Shown here one piece after another: positions 11,045 to 20,813 of a stretch of DNA of 64,000 bases (position 1 is the stretch's first letter; each line of letters begins with the position of its first letter). Source of the DNA: Merluccius polli (Eukaryota; Chordata; Actinopteri; Gadiformes; Merlucciidae). Made by a program: the position numbers and the translations under genes. The notes below the pieces were generated by a model, which was not told where the DNA came from, did no database searches, and was given only the letters and a program-made list of their open reading frames with translations. The stretch lies in assembly GCA_030340625.1 (NCBI GenBank), contig JAOPHQ010005715.1, forward strand, positions 62,001 to 126,000. Direction: 5' to 3'.

Positions 11045-13994
11045 TGGTGGGCCATTATCGGCGTTAACGCGCTGCGATATCACAAGACTCTTATCGCGCG
11101 ATAAAAAAATGATCGCCGTTAATCTATTCTCAAAGTTGGGTTGGGAGCTGGGTCTATACCGGATTTCCACCAAGGAAGGTAAGCGCCGCGGAACGGCTGC
11201 GTCCTCTGCCCGGCGACCCCCCCCCCCCCCCCCGTCGGTCGTAGGTCTGGGCAGTGGCGCCTTAATGCACATATATATATATATATATATATATGTAAGG
11301 GATAATGCCCGACGAGGTGTCCATTAACAGAAGTTAATGGACGATGCGGAGGCGGTTGCTTCCGCGAAGTCCATTAATTTATGTTAATGGACACCTCGAA
11401 GGGCATTATCCCGCTTATACCATGGTCACTTGCCAAAGAAAATAAATTAAGACCGTTAATTAATATTTGCATGCGTTTTACAATCAAAATATAAAGTTTT
11501 TCACAAGCCATAATTTAGTTTCCCTAGTAACGCCTGAGGGTCTGACTAATACCTGAAACAATCATTACCCTCCAGTAAGGTTCTTATGCAACGGAAACGT
11601 TGTTCACTCCAGCCAATCAGAATCGAGTATTCCCTCTCCGTTGCCATGGTTACCATCTAGCGTTTGAGCCAGCGCAGTAATCTTACTGTAATCAGGCAAT
11701 TTGACCCGAACGTCTTTCCTAGGTGTACATTAACACTTTTTAACCTACACCCGCCAGCCAATCAGAATCGAGTATTCACCCAGACCATGGTATAACAGAA
11801 ATTAATGGACTTCGCGGAAGCATTTTCACGCCTCCGCGTCGTCCATTAACTTCTGTTAATGGACACCTCGTCGGGCATTATCCCTTACATATACACACAC
11901 ACACATGCGCACAAATGCCACTTGAATTTGAACTTGGAAAAGTGCCATCTCCAAGTCATAATCCAACTTATTACATCCAAAAAACAAATTAATTTAACCA
12001 TCTCAACCTGGAGATTCCCTCCCTGTATACCAATAAAACAAGGCATGATGACATAAGGAGAACATGGAACCGGTACACGTGTTCGTGAGTGTGTGGTTGT
12101 GTGAGTGTGTGCGTACCTGGGCAGGAGGAGGTGAACATGGGCAGGGACTGGGAGTCGTGGTGCCTCCGGCGGTACCTCTGGACAAACTCCCGCTGGCTCT
12201 CCAGGATGCTGAAGCCGGCGGCCACCGTGGTGTCGAACACATACTGCACACCTGCAGGGACACACAGAGGTATTCAGTCACCACAAACCACCAGTAGGAG
12301 GAGTCTGTCTCATTTATTAAAGACGCAGTGGGAGATTTTTCATGCGATTTGTTTGAATCAATTGCGTTTCTACAGTTTATACATACATTAAAAAAAAAAT
12401 CGATATGGCAAATATCTTCTATCCTGATACAGGTTTTATTTAATATCTCGATATACATCTATATCTATATATCTATAGATATATATATACACACAATATA
12501 TACAATATATATCACAATATAGAATGTTTTCTGGTAATTCAATAAATAAATAGTCTATATAAAATAACCACATCGCGAAGCCCATTTTGTGTGTGAATTA
12601 AATACTCGAGTAGTAAGTAATTACTACTATTACCATTACTTATTACTAAATGATTACTAGTAGTAAAGTACACTTTACTGTAATGCAGCCTTTTAAACCA
12701 GGAAAAGACAACCCTTATGCGAAAGCCCGATATTACGATATCCAAAATCTAAGACGACATCTACTCTCATATCACAATATCCATAATATCGATATATTAC
12801 CCAGCCCTAATTCAGATCTTTGCCCACATCATGGAACTCACCCAGGCTCTTGAGGAAGCCACACAGCTTGCGGGTGGCTTCTGCGATATCCAGGCCAAAC
12901 TTCACGGCAAAGAAAGGCAAGGACTGAGGACTCAGCGACACCACCAGCACCTTGTGTTCGGCCACGTCACACTTCTGGAACATGGACAGGGAAAGGAGCG
13001 TGTTAATTTCTTTAAAGCGCAGTGTGTACTGCTTTTAGTGACAGTAATGATTAACATCCTGTTTACATGCTGAAATGGCGATCAGCATGACATTAAACAT
13101 TGTTAATTCATTATAAATCAGTACCAACACTAACAAATCTCTAGATAATGTTTTTTTTTAAATCACTGAATAACTGTTGAAATTCAATTGAATGAATTCA
13201 ATGGAGGCACCATAGCAGCGTCAGCAATATAGCTTATAAAATGAATTATGGGCCATTCCATTTAGTTATGCTGGGGCAAAGCATAGACACACCATTAGTG
13301 ACTCTGCAATTTCCATCTTCGCCACTCAGACATACCTAAATGGGAGTTGTATCTCTAATGTGACACCCGTGTTGACCGCCGCCATCGTGTCACCCATGTG
13401 AAAAGGGTCCACGGCCGAGCCTGAAGTCCTGCCACTTACCTTGTTGAGTGCCAGGACCCGGTTGACTTCCTCCAGGTTCTGCTGGGAGATCTTCAGGCTC
13501 TCCTCCTCGGACACGCAGCCATCACACGACAGACACGCACTCAGCAGCTGCGGGGACTCTTCGTTCACCTACAGCAGGGGTGGAGGCGGCGAGACAGTGA
13601 AGGGCTATTTATGTGGACGAGCCTTTTTACATTTTACATACCGACAAATCATATGCTGGTCATCTACTCATTCCAAGACACATAATCATTTGGATATTAG
13701 AAAAAAGTTTAAGTTTTTTTGTTACTCATCAATAAAATAAAAACAAGAACAAAAATTGAACAGTTATTATTACCTCTCCATTGGCTTCATGTTTCTCCTG
13801 GAGAGGGGCGCCTTCTTCGCCCTTCTTCTTGTTACACTGCAACAATCAATTGAACGATTGGTCAGGATTTTTTTTTTTTTAAGTTGAACATTAATTAATG
13901 ACTAATGAATTGAAGAAAAAAAACAACAACCTCTCACCTGTTTGGTACAATTCTCACACTTCTCCTTACGCTTCGCTATGGCGACCTCAGCCAT
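6104..13994 (-). CDS. narf: Nuclear prelamin A recognition factor, iron-hydrogenase-like protein (3' exons outside window)
   Basis: Nine exons on the minus strand: 13938-13994, 13774-13836, 13440-13568, 12842-12974, 12117-12251, 9513-9631, 8512-8641, 6377-6449, 6104-6241. Phases agree at every junction and give 325 codons plus 2 bases; the human protein is about 456 residues, so roughly 130 C-terminal residues lie left of base 1. The start at 13994 opens MAEVAIAKRK. C13/C16 and the CLSCDGC cluster (C52, C55, C58) fit the N-terminal Fe-S site; SSCPG (C171) and VAPCFDKK (C227) fit the hydrogenase-like cysteines. Motifs YAERVLG and VVAPC favour NARF over its paralogue CIAO3. The family binds Fe-S clusters and NARF is reported to bind prelamin A in the nucleus. 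Exon 9 ends in a reiterated donor. Gene head faces CYBC1. Confidence 0.93.
7269..8450. mobile_element. Non-autonomous hAT-type element, 1182 bp, with exact 8-bp duplication
   Basis: Ends TAGGGCTTTGACT and its reverse complement AGTCAAAGCCCTA are perfect over 13 bp. The flanking direct repeat GTGTATGC lies at 7261-7268 and 8451-8458. Subterminal regions are rich in TTCGAATAT-type motifs. No transposase frame is present. The insertion ends 61 bp from the splice donor of NARF exon 7 (8512). Confidence 0.9.
7426..7439 (+). promoter_or_regulatory. CTCF-like motif inside the hAT element
   Basis: CCACCAGGGGGCAG matches every position of the vertebrate CTCF core consensus CCASYAGRKGGCRS. It lies within the transposon 7269-8450, so any site here would be transposon-borne. 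Occupancy is not shown by sequence. Confidence 0.45.
8642..9512. other. NARF intron between exons 7 and 6
   Basis: Unique-looking AT-rich sequence with TTGAATTGAATTGAATAG near 9423. I see no gene, hairpin or transposon end. Confidence 0.4.
9680..9747. repeat. (CA)n microsatellite next to NARF exon 6 acceptor
   Basis: About 34 CA units on the plus strand, read as (UG)n in the NARF transcript. It ends 48 bp upstream of the exon 6 acceptor (9632), and the gap is G-rich (GGGTGCGGGGGTGCGGG on the minus strand), not pyrimidine-rich. Confidence 0.95.
9748..11004. other. NARF intron 5, left part
   Basis: It contains a degenerate LINE-like 3' tail near 10020-10095 (TCTTGAAAAAGAGATTTCAA, then ATAAAATAAAGG) and the small repeat at 10428. 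Nothing else is recognised. Confidence 0.45.
10428..10473. repeat. Short 11-bp tandem repeat
   Basis: Four copies of ACCAGGCGTTT or one-base variants lie in the NARF intron between exons 6 and 5. Confidence 0.85.
11005..11294. mobile_element. hAT fragment between two (TA)n tracts
   Basis: (TA)n at 11005-11041 is followed by a fragment beginning TTAGTGGTGGGCCATTATCG, a common fish hAT end, which includes a C17 run (11217-11233). A second (AT)n tract spans 11270-11294. The inner 160 bp recur in reverse complement at 18930-19080. No opposite terminus is seen, so it is a solo end. Confidence 0.6.
11294..11889. mobile_element. Fold-back MITE with internal GTTAATGGAC palindromes
   Basis: The ends TGTAAGGGATAATGCCCGAC and its reverse complement are perfect inverted repeats, followed on both sides by GAGGTGTCCATTAAC. 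Inside the arms lie self-complementary motifs GTCCATTAAC-(4)-GTTAATGGAC near 11319-11342, 11370-11393 and 11840-11864. The middle (11420-11770) is unique-looking, with two CAGCCAATCAGAATCGAGTA-type copies near 11610 and 11756. No protein is encoded. It lies in NARF intron 5. Confidence 0.8.
12252..12841. other. NARF intron 4
   Basis: AT-rich sequence with (TA/CTATAT)n near 12453-12520 and a TAGTAGTAA-type block near 12600-12660. A degenerate ATATCGATATA/ATCACAATATCC stretch at 12765-12800 resembles a transposon remnant. No gene is seen. Confidence 0.45.
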
Positions 13995-14360
13995 GTTTCT
14001 CCCCCTCTCACGCTTTTCTGTGAAATGAGAAACCCACACACCCACAAAGACACACACAGGCTCTCGTGACCACGTTGTTACGCAGCCGCCCACAGCCACG
14101 CGTCTCCTTCGTGAGGAAAGACAATATCTGTATTGGTGTTGACACCCCTCTGCTTTTTGACTGAAGACAACCAACCAACCAACCCCCCCCCCCCCCCCCC
14201 CAAACACTCTTATGCTCATCTCTCTAACAATGCAGAGTAGCCAGCTGCTTTATATATATATATAGAGGGGGGGGACCTGTAGTTTTTCTTTCTTTCTTTC
14301 TCTCCCCCCTTGCCTTCATCTGAACTAAATGACTAAATGACTCAGTGTAATTACACTCTA

Positions 14361-14725
14361 GAGAAGGGGGGGAGAGAGCGAGAGAGACAGAGAGAGGGTG
14401 GGAAGAGGGAGAGAGGGAGAGAGAGAGAGGGGGGGGGGAGAGAGAGAGAGGGGGGGGGGGGGGGGGAGAGAGAGAGAGGGGGGGGGGGAGAGAGAGAGAG
14501 AGGGGGGGGGAGAGAGAGAGATGAGAGAGGGGGGGGGAGAGAGAGAGAGAGAGGGGGGGGGGAGAGAGAGAGAGGGGGGGGGGGGGGGGGGGGGGAGAGA
14601 GAGAGAGAGGGGGGGGGGGGGGAGGAGAGAGAGAGAAGATAGGAGAGAGGAAGAGAGAGACAGAGAGACAAAGGGGGAGAGAGACAGAGAGAGAGAGGGA
14701 GAGAGGGGAGAGAGGGGGGAAAGAC
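14361..14725. repeat. Long purine (GA/G-run) mirror tract
   Basis: About 365 bp of almost pure purine on the plus strand, alternating (GA)n with G-runs up to about 16. The low-complexity frames it creates on both strands are artefacts. Such tracts can form triplex DNA, but that is inference. Confidence 0.95.
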
Positions 14726-15412
14726 GGCACATAATATTTCCATCACATCGTTGTGGCGGCGGCGGGTAAACAAGGCGAGACTTGCGTCAATCGCAGGTGT
14801 GTGAGAAATACGCAGCAGGCCCACAATGACCCCCCCCTAACAAACAAACAAACAAACACCGCATAAGTGCATCGTAGATTGAAGAGGAGGGGCAAACATT
14901 TCCCCATGCAATTATACATGGAGACCTGCATTTGTTGGTGAAACAAACTGTGGTCTGTGGTCATTGTCGTAGCGCAGCCATGATCCTTTTTGTGTGTGTG
15001 TGTGTGTGTGTGGGGGGGGGGATGCAATCAAAAATGCGTCTTCCCTAAACCAACAACACGTGAAAGGGGGAAACCATTCATGGGGGTCCACTCACCGGTC
15101 TCCTGTGGGTTATCTTTGTTCGGCTGGCAGCACAAGGTGGCGGAGGAGGAGGAGGAGGAGGAGACGCGACGCGAGTCATTGATCAGGAGGTCAGTGCCAT
15201 TCCAGGTGAGGACAAGGGAGCACCACAACAACAACAAAATACATAAAAATAAACTCAAACTTTTCCCCGGGGGGGGGGGGGGGTCGTGTCGCTGTTACCG
15301 CCCTGTGGTCTGTCCTGTAGTCCTTCAAACGTGTCCGCTAGTTCCCCTCAGACGCCGCTGATGTGCGGCGGCACGTAGCCTGCGACTCCATTGTGTTGCC
15401 CGGCGTGTCCAC

Positions 15413-15424
15413 TGCGCATGCGTC
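15413..15424. promoter_or_regulatory. NRF1-type motif
   Basis: TGCGCATGCGTC contains a palindromic NRF1 consensus core (GCGCATGCGC, one mismatch at the last position). It lies in the CpG-containing centre of the NARF/CYBC1 intergenic region. Confidence 0.5.
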
Positions 15425-15986
15425 AAGTCAAACGCTGCTGCTGCTACACCGCGCAGCAATTTGTTTAATTTAAAAGTATTATTTATTATATTATTATATT
15501 TATTATTTGAAAGCGATCGAGCATTTGTTTGCTTTATTTTTCAGTGTATAGTAATTAATTGTAATTGCCGAATTAAACCTGTCGGGGAACATGGAAACGC
15601 ACGAGCGACGCTATTATCCAATCAGAATGAGGCATCCAGGAAGGAAGTAGCACCCATCATATGAATTGTACTTCCTTATAATATCACTATTATTTGTTTC
15701 CTCTCCTGCTGTTGTTTTCAAGTTGCGTGACTAAGCAGTGTTCGTCTCTTTTTGAAAAGGTTGTAAGGTAGGTAAAATGCAGAATACATGTGTGTATACA
15801 TTATTCAGAGTTTGATGTGAAGCATTGCTGCTCTAGGTTAGTAGTTTTATCATCACCAACCACAACCAGCCTCTCTGCTCTAGGGAAATGTAGATATTGG
15901 ATTTGCCAAAGTGTAAGTATGTATGCAATGCTAAAACTGGGTGTAGTATGTAAATAGTTTGTGCAGCATGAGCTCAGAGCAGTAAC

Positions 15987-16029
15987 ATGTATGTATGTAT
16001 GTATGTATGTATGTATGTATGTATGTATG

Positions 16030-16077
<48 letters not shown>

Positions 16078-16093
16078 TGTATGTATGTATGTA

Positions 16094-16169
<76 letters not shown>
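15987..16169. repeat. Compound microsatellite (ATGT)n-(TA)n-(ATGT)n-(GT)n
   Basis: Tetranucleotide ATGT repeats flank a short TA tract and pass into about 34 GT units. It ends 69 bp before the acceptor of the CYBC1 start-codon exon. Confidence 0.95.
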
Positions 16170-16173
<4 letters not shown>

Positions 16174-16257
16174 CGAGCATGCTTAATTCATGTATGTGTA
16201 AGCGTGTGTTCTACATTATTGCCGTTGTACTCCTTTAGGACCTCTTCGCTACTCCAG

Positions 16258-16608
16258 ATGGGATACATGACAGTAGAGGAGCACAACTCCACCACACTTC
16301 ACTTAAAGAGATGCCCTGGGATCCGCTCCTGGTCTCTTCTCGTTGGTAAATGCAGTGTTCTTTGCGCCACATCAATATTTAATCTACATGAAATACGATC
16401 TAGATGGATTGTCAATCAGTGTTTGCTGCTCACCAACAATATTTCAAACCATGTATTTCCCTCCATTGTTTTTTATTGTTCTACTATCAGGCATAACATC
16501 AATTGGGTTGGCAGCAGCGTACTACAGCTCAGGTAAACACAACTCCATCATCATCACCTTTAATCTATGTTAAGGTTACGGCAATTGACCACCGTGTAAT
16601 GACTCTTA

Positions 16609-16647
<39 letters not shown>

Positions 16648-17858
16648 AGCCTTTAATCTACATTCTTCACAGCTACAGTGCGACTCCTGGCTACTAACTG
16701 CTCTCTCACCCCACTGTCCCCTTGCGTGGTACATAACAGACAGCCTCCTGTGGAAGCTGTTTTACGTCACTGGCTGCCTGTTTGTGGCCATTCAAAACAT
16801 GGAGGAGTGGGAAGACGTTGTGTTTGACAAGAGCAGCAGCCGCATCGAGCTCAAGACATTCAGCCTGTACGCCTTCATTCTGACCTTGTGGCGAAGAGGT
16901 CACGAGACAGGTAATGGCACATTCATGAGTATGTGTGGGTTTATAGAGGCTAGGCGACATGCGTCAAAAGACTTGTGTAAGAGAAAAGCGACTATATCCA
17001 CACGATGGATTAGGTAAGGTTCTCCCCAGTTTTAAGAGATGGCGGTAGCTATTTTTGACCTGTGATTAGGTCTTCATTAGGCATTAAATCATATGGAGAC
17101 AAGGGCAGTGTATATACAAACAATATATAAGCAAGGCAAAGGACAGCCTTTAAACTCTTACCCTACACATTATAAAAGAGGTCCTAATATAAAGGCACTA
17201 AATTGAATGACAATCGACCACTATTGACCCAAATGTGTAAAAGCGGTAGATGGTGTGAAAATGACCAATATTAACTGTAGTTGTTTTTTTGTCACTTTAG
17301 CAATATTGGCATGGGCCTATAGTATCTTATGAATATCGATATTAAAAAAAACTATTCAAAGAGCAAGCAGCAAGTGAAAAGTATGATCTAGGAAGTGATG
17401 AGATGCGTCATATGGGATCACATACAGAAGGCTGTTCTTTACTGTCACATAATAATAATAATGTCATGCTAACTGACTGTGTCCTAATGCATCTCAGTGG
17501 TGTTGGACCTGTCGCACCTGCGTGATGTCAGCGTCCAGGAGGAGAAGGTGCGCTACCTGGGGCGGGGCTATGTCCTGGTGCTCCGATTGGCCACCGGCTT
17601 CTCCTACCCGGTGACCCAGAGCGCCACCATGGGGGGGCGCAGGTGAGTCAGACGTAGTTGATGTTGTTGTTAAGAGATGTGAGATGGCCCCTATTTTACC
17701 AACAGGTGTGTGTGTGTGTGATTAGCCATTACAAGCTGCTTTAAAATTGTTATCACAAGTGGAAGTGTCCACCCTGTATGATGACTAGGTCAGTCTACCA
17801 GCCTACCCAGTGCACTGTACCAACTGGTAGGCTGATCTATCCATCATACGTGTGTGTA

Positions 17859-17932
<74 letters not shown>

Positions 17933-19940
17933 TGTTGGGCATAGATTAATTTCTTTAATCTAGATTAATCTAACTGTAATCTTGGAATTAATCTAGATTA
18001 AAATGGCTCATTTGAATTCTGTCGAAGGCATTCATAATATGCGTGTGCTACCTAAATAATGACTGAAAATAAGTCTGCGCGATTGTTGAGCAGAGGGGGA
18101 GAGGTGCGCGATTGAAACTAGAGTTTTATACATGGGGTGGCCAGGGGGTGGCCAAGGCTACTTCAGGGGTTAGGGTTAGGGGGGTTAGGGACCATGACAG
18201 AAAATGTGGAGGCTGGTTGTAGACTTTTCGCTCCATTCCAGCCCTATTGTTGAGCAGCCCGTTCTCATCCCAACTCGTAATATACCGACGATTTGTCACG
18301 CCCCTAGACGTCTGATACTGACGCAAAAGGTACCCTCCCGCGTCTGTGTGAAACGATCTGGGTTCTCATAAACCCGTTTGCGGTGGTAAGAGACGAGCAG
18401 AGTCTACAGCGTCCATTCACTCCAATAATAACCCGGTCACGGTGATAGATTACGCTAACCATAACCCTAACCATAACCCTAACCATAACCCTAACCCTAA
18501 CCATAACCATAACCCTAACCCTAACCCTAACCATAACCCTAACCCTTTTTGGAGTGAATTGTTTCACAGTAGACTCTGCTCTGCGAGCGGACGCTGTAGA
18601 CTCTGCTCGTCTCTTACCACAGACGCGGGGGGAGGGTACCTTTTGCGTCAGTATCAGACGTCTAGGGGCGTGACAAATCGTCGGTATATTACGAGTTGGG
18701 ATGAGAACGGGGGTGCTGCTGCGCGATTGTTGACGGGGGGGGGGGGGGGGGCTGGACCGGCCCACATAAGACCTGGACCGGCCCAAATGCGCATCGGCCC
18801 ACCGGGAATTTGCCCGGTATGCCCGATGGCCAGTCCGTCCCTGGCGGGAGGGTACCTTTTGCGTCAGTATCAGACGTCTAGGGGCGTGACAAATCGTCGG
18901 TATATTACGAGTTGGGATGAGAACGGGTTGGGGGGGTCGCCGGGCAGAGGACGCAGCCGTTCCGCGGCGCTTACCTTCCTTGGTGGAAATCCGGTATAGA
19001 CCAGCTCCCAACCCAACTTTGAGAATAGATTAACGGCAATAATTTTTTTAGCGCGCGATAAGAGTCTCGCATACATTTTTATTATTATTTATATGTATGG
19101 CTTGTAGGCTAATGGGTACACTCAGACCTGGTGGTCAAATAGGGGCCCTTTCAGAAGTTTGCCAATCGTGAAACTCCTTTAATAGCACATACCCTTAAAG
19201 TATTCTGGAAAAATTAAATAGTAATTCCATTAAAATTATACATATAAGACATGTTATACACGAGAACAATGCATTAACAAATTATAATTTAAAAAAAGAC
19301 AATGTTCCCCTGGGGCATCGCTGTTAGATTATGTAATATGTAATATACCCTTGTATAGAACATACTGATTGAGCACAACAAATTGCAAGACGTTGCTCAT
19401 GGGGATTTCAACGGTGGCATGTGGGCATGGTTCGAAAAACATTGATTTACACCTGCCTTATCCTTTTTTATGCATGCAAGGATTAAGCAAAAATGTGTTT
19501 GATCCAAATGAGGTTCGCCTGATTTTTATTATTTTTTTGGCAGTATCAAACATAAAAATGTAACCATTTTCAAATGTATTCTATCATTTTTATGCAAAGC
19601 CATTTTTGTACACCTAAGTACTTGCATGTGTAAGGTCAAGGAGTGAATTGCAGCTGCAAGTTACAAGACCCATAAACTGACTATTTCAGGTAAACTGAAC
19701 ATTGTACTGGACTACTGTCCTTGACCCTCCTCTCCACCCTGCTCTCTCTCTCTCTGTATTGCAAGTGATGTGGAGGCGGTGGGGGCCTTGCTGAAGCGCT
19801 TTCTAGGACTGGAGGAGCTCCAGAGACGCTTGCAACAGGAGGAAGACGATGCCTTTGTAGAGGAGGAGGAAGAGGAGGAAATAGAGGAGGATATGGACCA
19901 CAGCAGTGACTCACAGGATGAACCTTTGACCGCTCAATAA
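16258..19940 (+). CDS. cybc1: Cytochrome b-245 chaperone 1 (EROS), complete
   Basis: Five coding exons: 16258-16345 (exon opens at 16239), 16491-16532, 16740-16910, 17498-17642, 19766-19940. All phases join and give 206 residues plus TAA; the human protein is 187. Recognisable stretches are LHLKRCPGIRSWSLLVG, SIGLAAAYYSS, WKLFYVTGCLFVA, EEKVRYLGRGYVLVLRLATG and TQSATMGGRS. Two hydrophobic segments (about residues 24-43 and 47-64) fit its ER membrane location. The family stabilises gp91phox/p22phox and so supports phagocyte NADPH oxidase. The C-terminus is strongly acidic (runs of Glu after residue 180), longer than in mammals. Head-to-head with NARF and tail-to-tail with HEXD, as in mammals. 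The fourth intron holds a mosaic of transposon fragments. Confidence 0.95.
16609..16647. repeat. (CAT)n microsatellite
   Basis: Thirteen CAT units in the CYBC1 intron before coding exon 3. Confidence 0.95.
17871..17929. repeat. (TA)n microsatellite
   Basis: About 29 TA units preceded by GT-rich sequence, abutting a hAT end that begins TTAGTGTTGGGCATAG. Confidence 0.95.
17930..18240. mobile_element. Truncated hAT element end
   Basis: TTAGTGTTGGGCATAGATTA followed by TTAATCTAGATTAATCTAA is a common fish hAT terminus. Its matching right end is absent, and the rest runs into GGTTAGGG-type repeats at 18160-18190. Confidence 0.55.
18246..18709. mobile_element. Inverted-repeat copy of the family seen at 1-1594
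   Basis: The left arm (18246-18420) and right arm (about 18551-18709) are inverted copies centred on telomere-like AACCCTAACCATAA repeats (18460-18545). The arms begin CCGTTCTCATCCCAACTCG and end with its reverse complement. Shared motifs (TATACCGACGATTTGTCACG, CTGACGCAAAAGGTACCC) tie it to the palindrome 1-1594. Non-coding. Confidence 0.75.
18745..19080. mobile_element. Mosaic of three transposon fragments
   Basis: 18745-18840 is a hAT-type end (minus strand CCAGGGACGGACTGGCCATC). 18841-18928 is a third copy of the GGGTACCTTTTGCGTCAGTA arm seen at 18620. 18930-19080 is the reverse complement of the fragment at 11060-11220. Together with 17930-18709 they fill the last CYBC1 intron. Confidence 0.65.
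19081..19765. other. Distal part of last CYBC1 intron
   Basis: AT-rich unique-looking sequence ending in a CT-rich tract before the exon. Nothing further is recognised. Confidence 0.4.
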
Positions 19941-20813
19941 CTTTATTGTCCAGAAAGGTTTACGTTGTGACATGGCTGAAAAAGACACATTCTAGCCGGG
20001 GGAGTTACATACGCATGCATTCTCTTGCAACAGCTGTGACATTCCTTTAATTACAGTTTTCAAAGGGCTTTCGTCAAGATGACACGGTCGGTTTCTTTGC
20101 CTTTCTGTTGCACTGTAATGCATGTTTATCTGGGTAAGCCATTAAAAAAACGGGTTTCCCACAGTAAAACAGACCACCCCGTAGATAATCACCCTTTTGC
20201 ATGTTTATATGTACCAACCCATAACTGAAGTGCCTGTAAACTGTAATCGAGCATGAAGGATGGCTTGGTCTGCCAGTGATTTATATTTTTTGTACTTTTT
20301 TTACTAAGGAAAAGATTAAATGCTTTGGTTTTGTTCTGATTGCTTGCGTGTGAGTGTGCATTTTGTGTACACATATGTATTTATTAACTTGTTTTTGTTC
20401 CAAACCAAAGAATCAAATCAACCTCAGGAAAATACTCGCAAACAAAAAAGGGAATTACTATTCATCCAGTACATCACTGCTCACCAGCACCATGCAAGTG
20501 TAAGCATGCTTGAAATAACCCTTAAGTTTTGTTTCGCTACTTGATTTTACACCGTTTTTATACAGTCAGTCATTTAATACAACTAAATAAAATTTGTAAG
20601 TGAAAGTTCTCCCTCTATGACTCCACCAATGATGACAATGTGGACGATGATGCAGAATGATAATGGGTTTGGGGGGGGGGGGGGGGGGACATGTTTAAAC
20701 AAGCTGCACGTCACCCAGCAGTGCAGCAACAAACACAAGAGTGCGGGCCGTGCACACTGCAGAACTCATCCTCTCAAACGACTATAATGAAGCCGGAGCC
20801 TGTGGGGCCCTGC
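19941..20813. other. CYBC1-HEXD convergent 3' region
   Basis: Most of this is probably 3' UTR of the two genes. A G18 run lies at 20671-20688. No other gene is seen. Confidence 0.5.
20586..20591 (+). terminator. Candidate CYBC1 poly(A) signal
   Basis: AATAAA lies 646 bp after the CYBC1 stop and 223 bp before the HEXD stop. On the other strand ATTAAA at 20573-20578 could serve HEXD. The two 3' ends would then meet or overlap here. Confidence 0.5.

Larger units (their letters stand above)
13995..16257. promoter_or_regulatory. Head-to-head promoter region of NARF and CYBC1
   Basis: The two start codons are 2.26 kb apart and face away from each other. A consensus NRF1 site (TGCGCATGCG) lies at 15413-15422 and a CCAAT box at 15618-15622, followed by AGGAAGGAAGT (ETS-like). 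Both fit TATA-less housekeeping promoters. The NARF side also has a C19 run (14183-14201) and a long purine tract (14361-14725). Transcription starts cannot be placed from sequence. An untranslated CYBC1 first exon is expected because an acceptor precedes its coding exon 1 (16237-16238). Confidence 0.6.

Noticed and set aside
14224..14824. Long Ser/Pro/Leu and Arg/Glu/Gly-rich frames
   Set aside because: They are translations of the purine tract 14361-14725.
18460..18545. True telomere or chromosome end
   Set aside because: The repeats are degenerate, short, and flanked by transposon arms within a gene intron.
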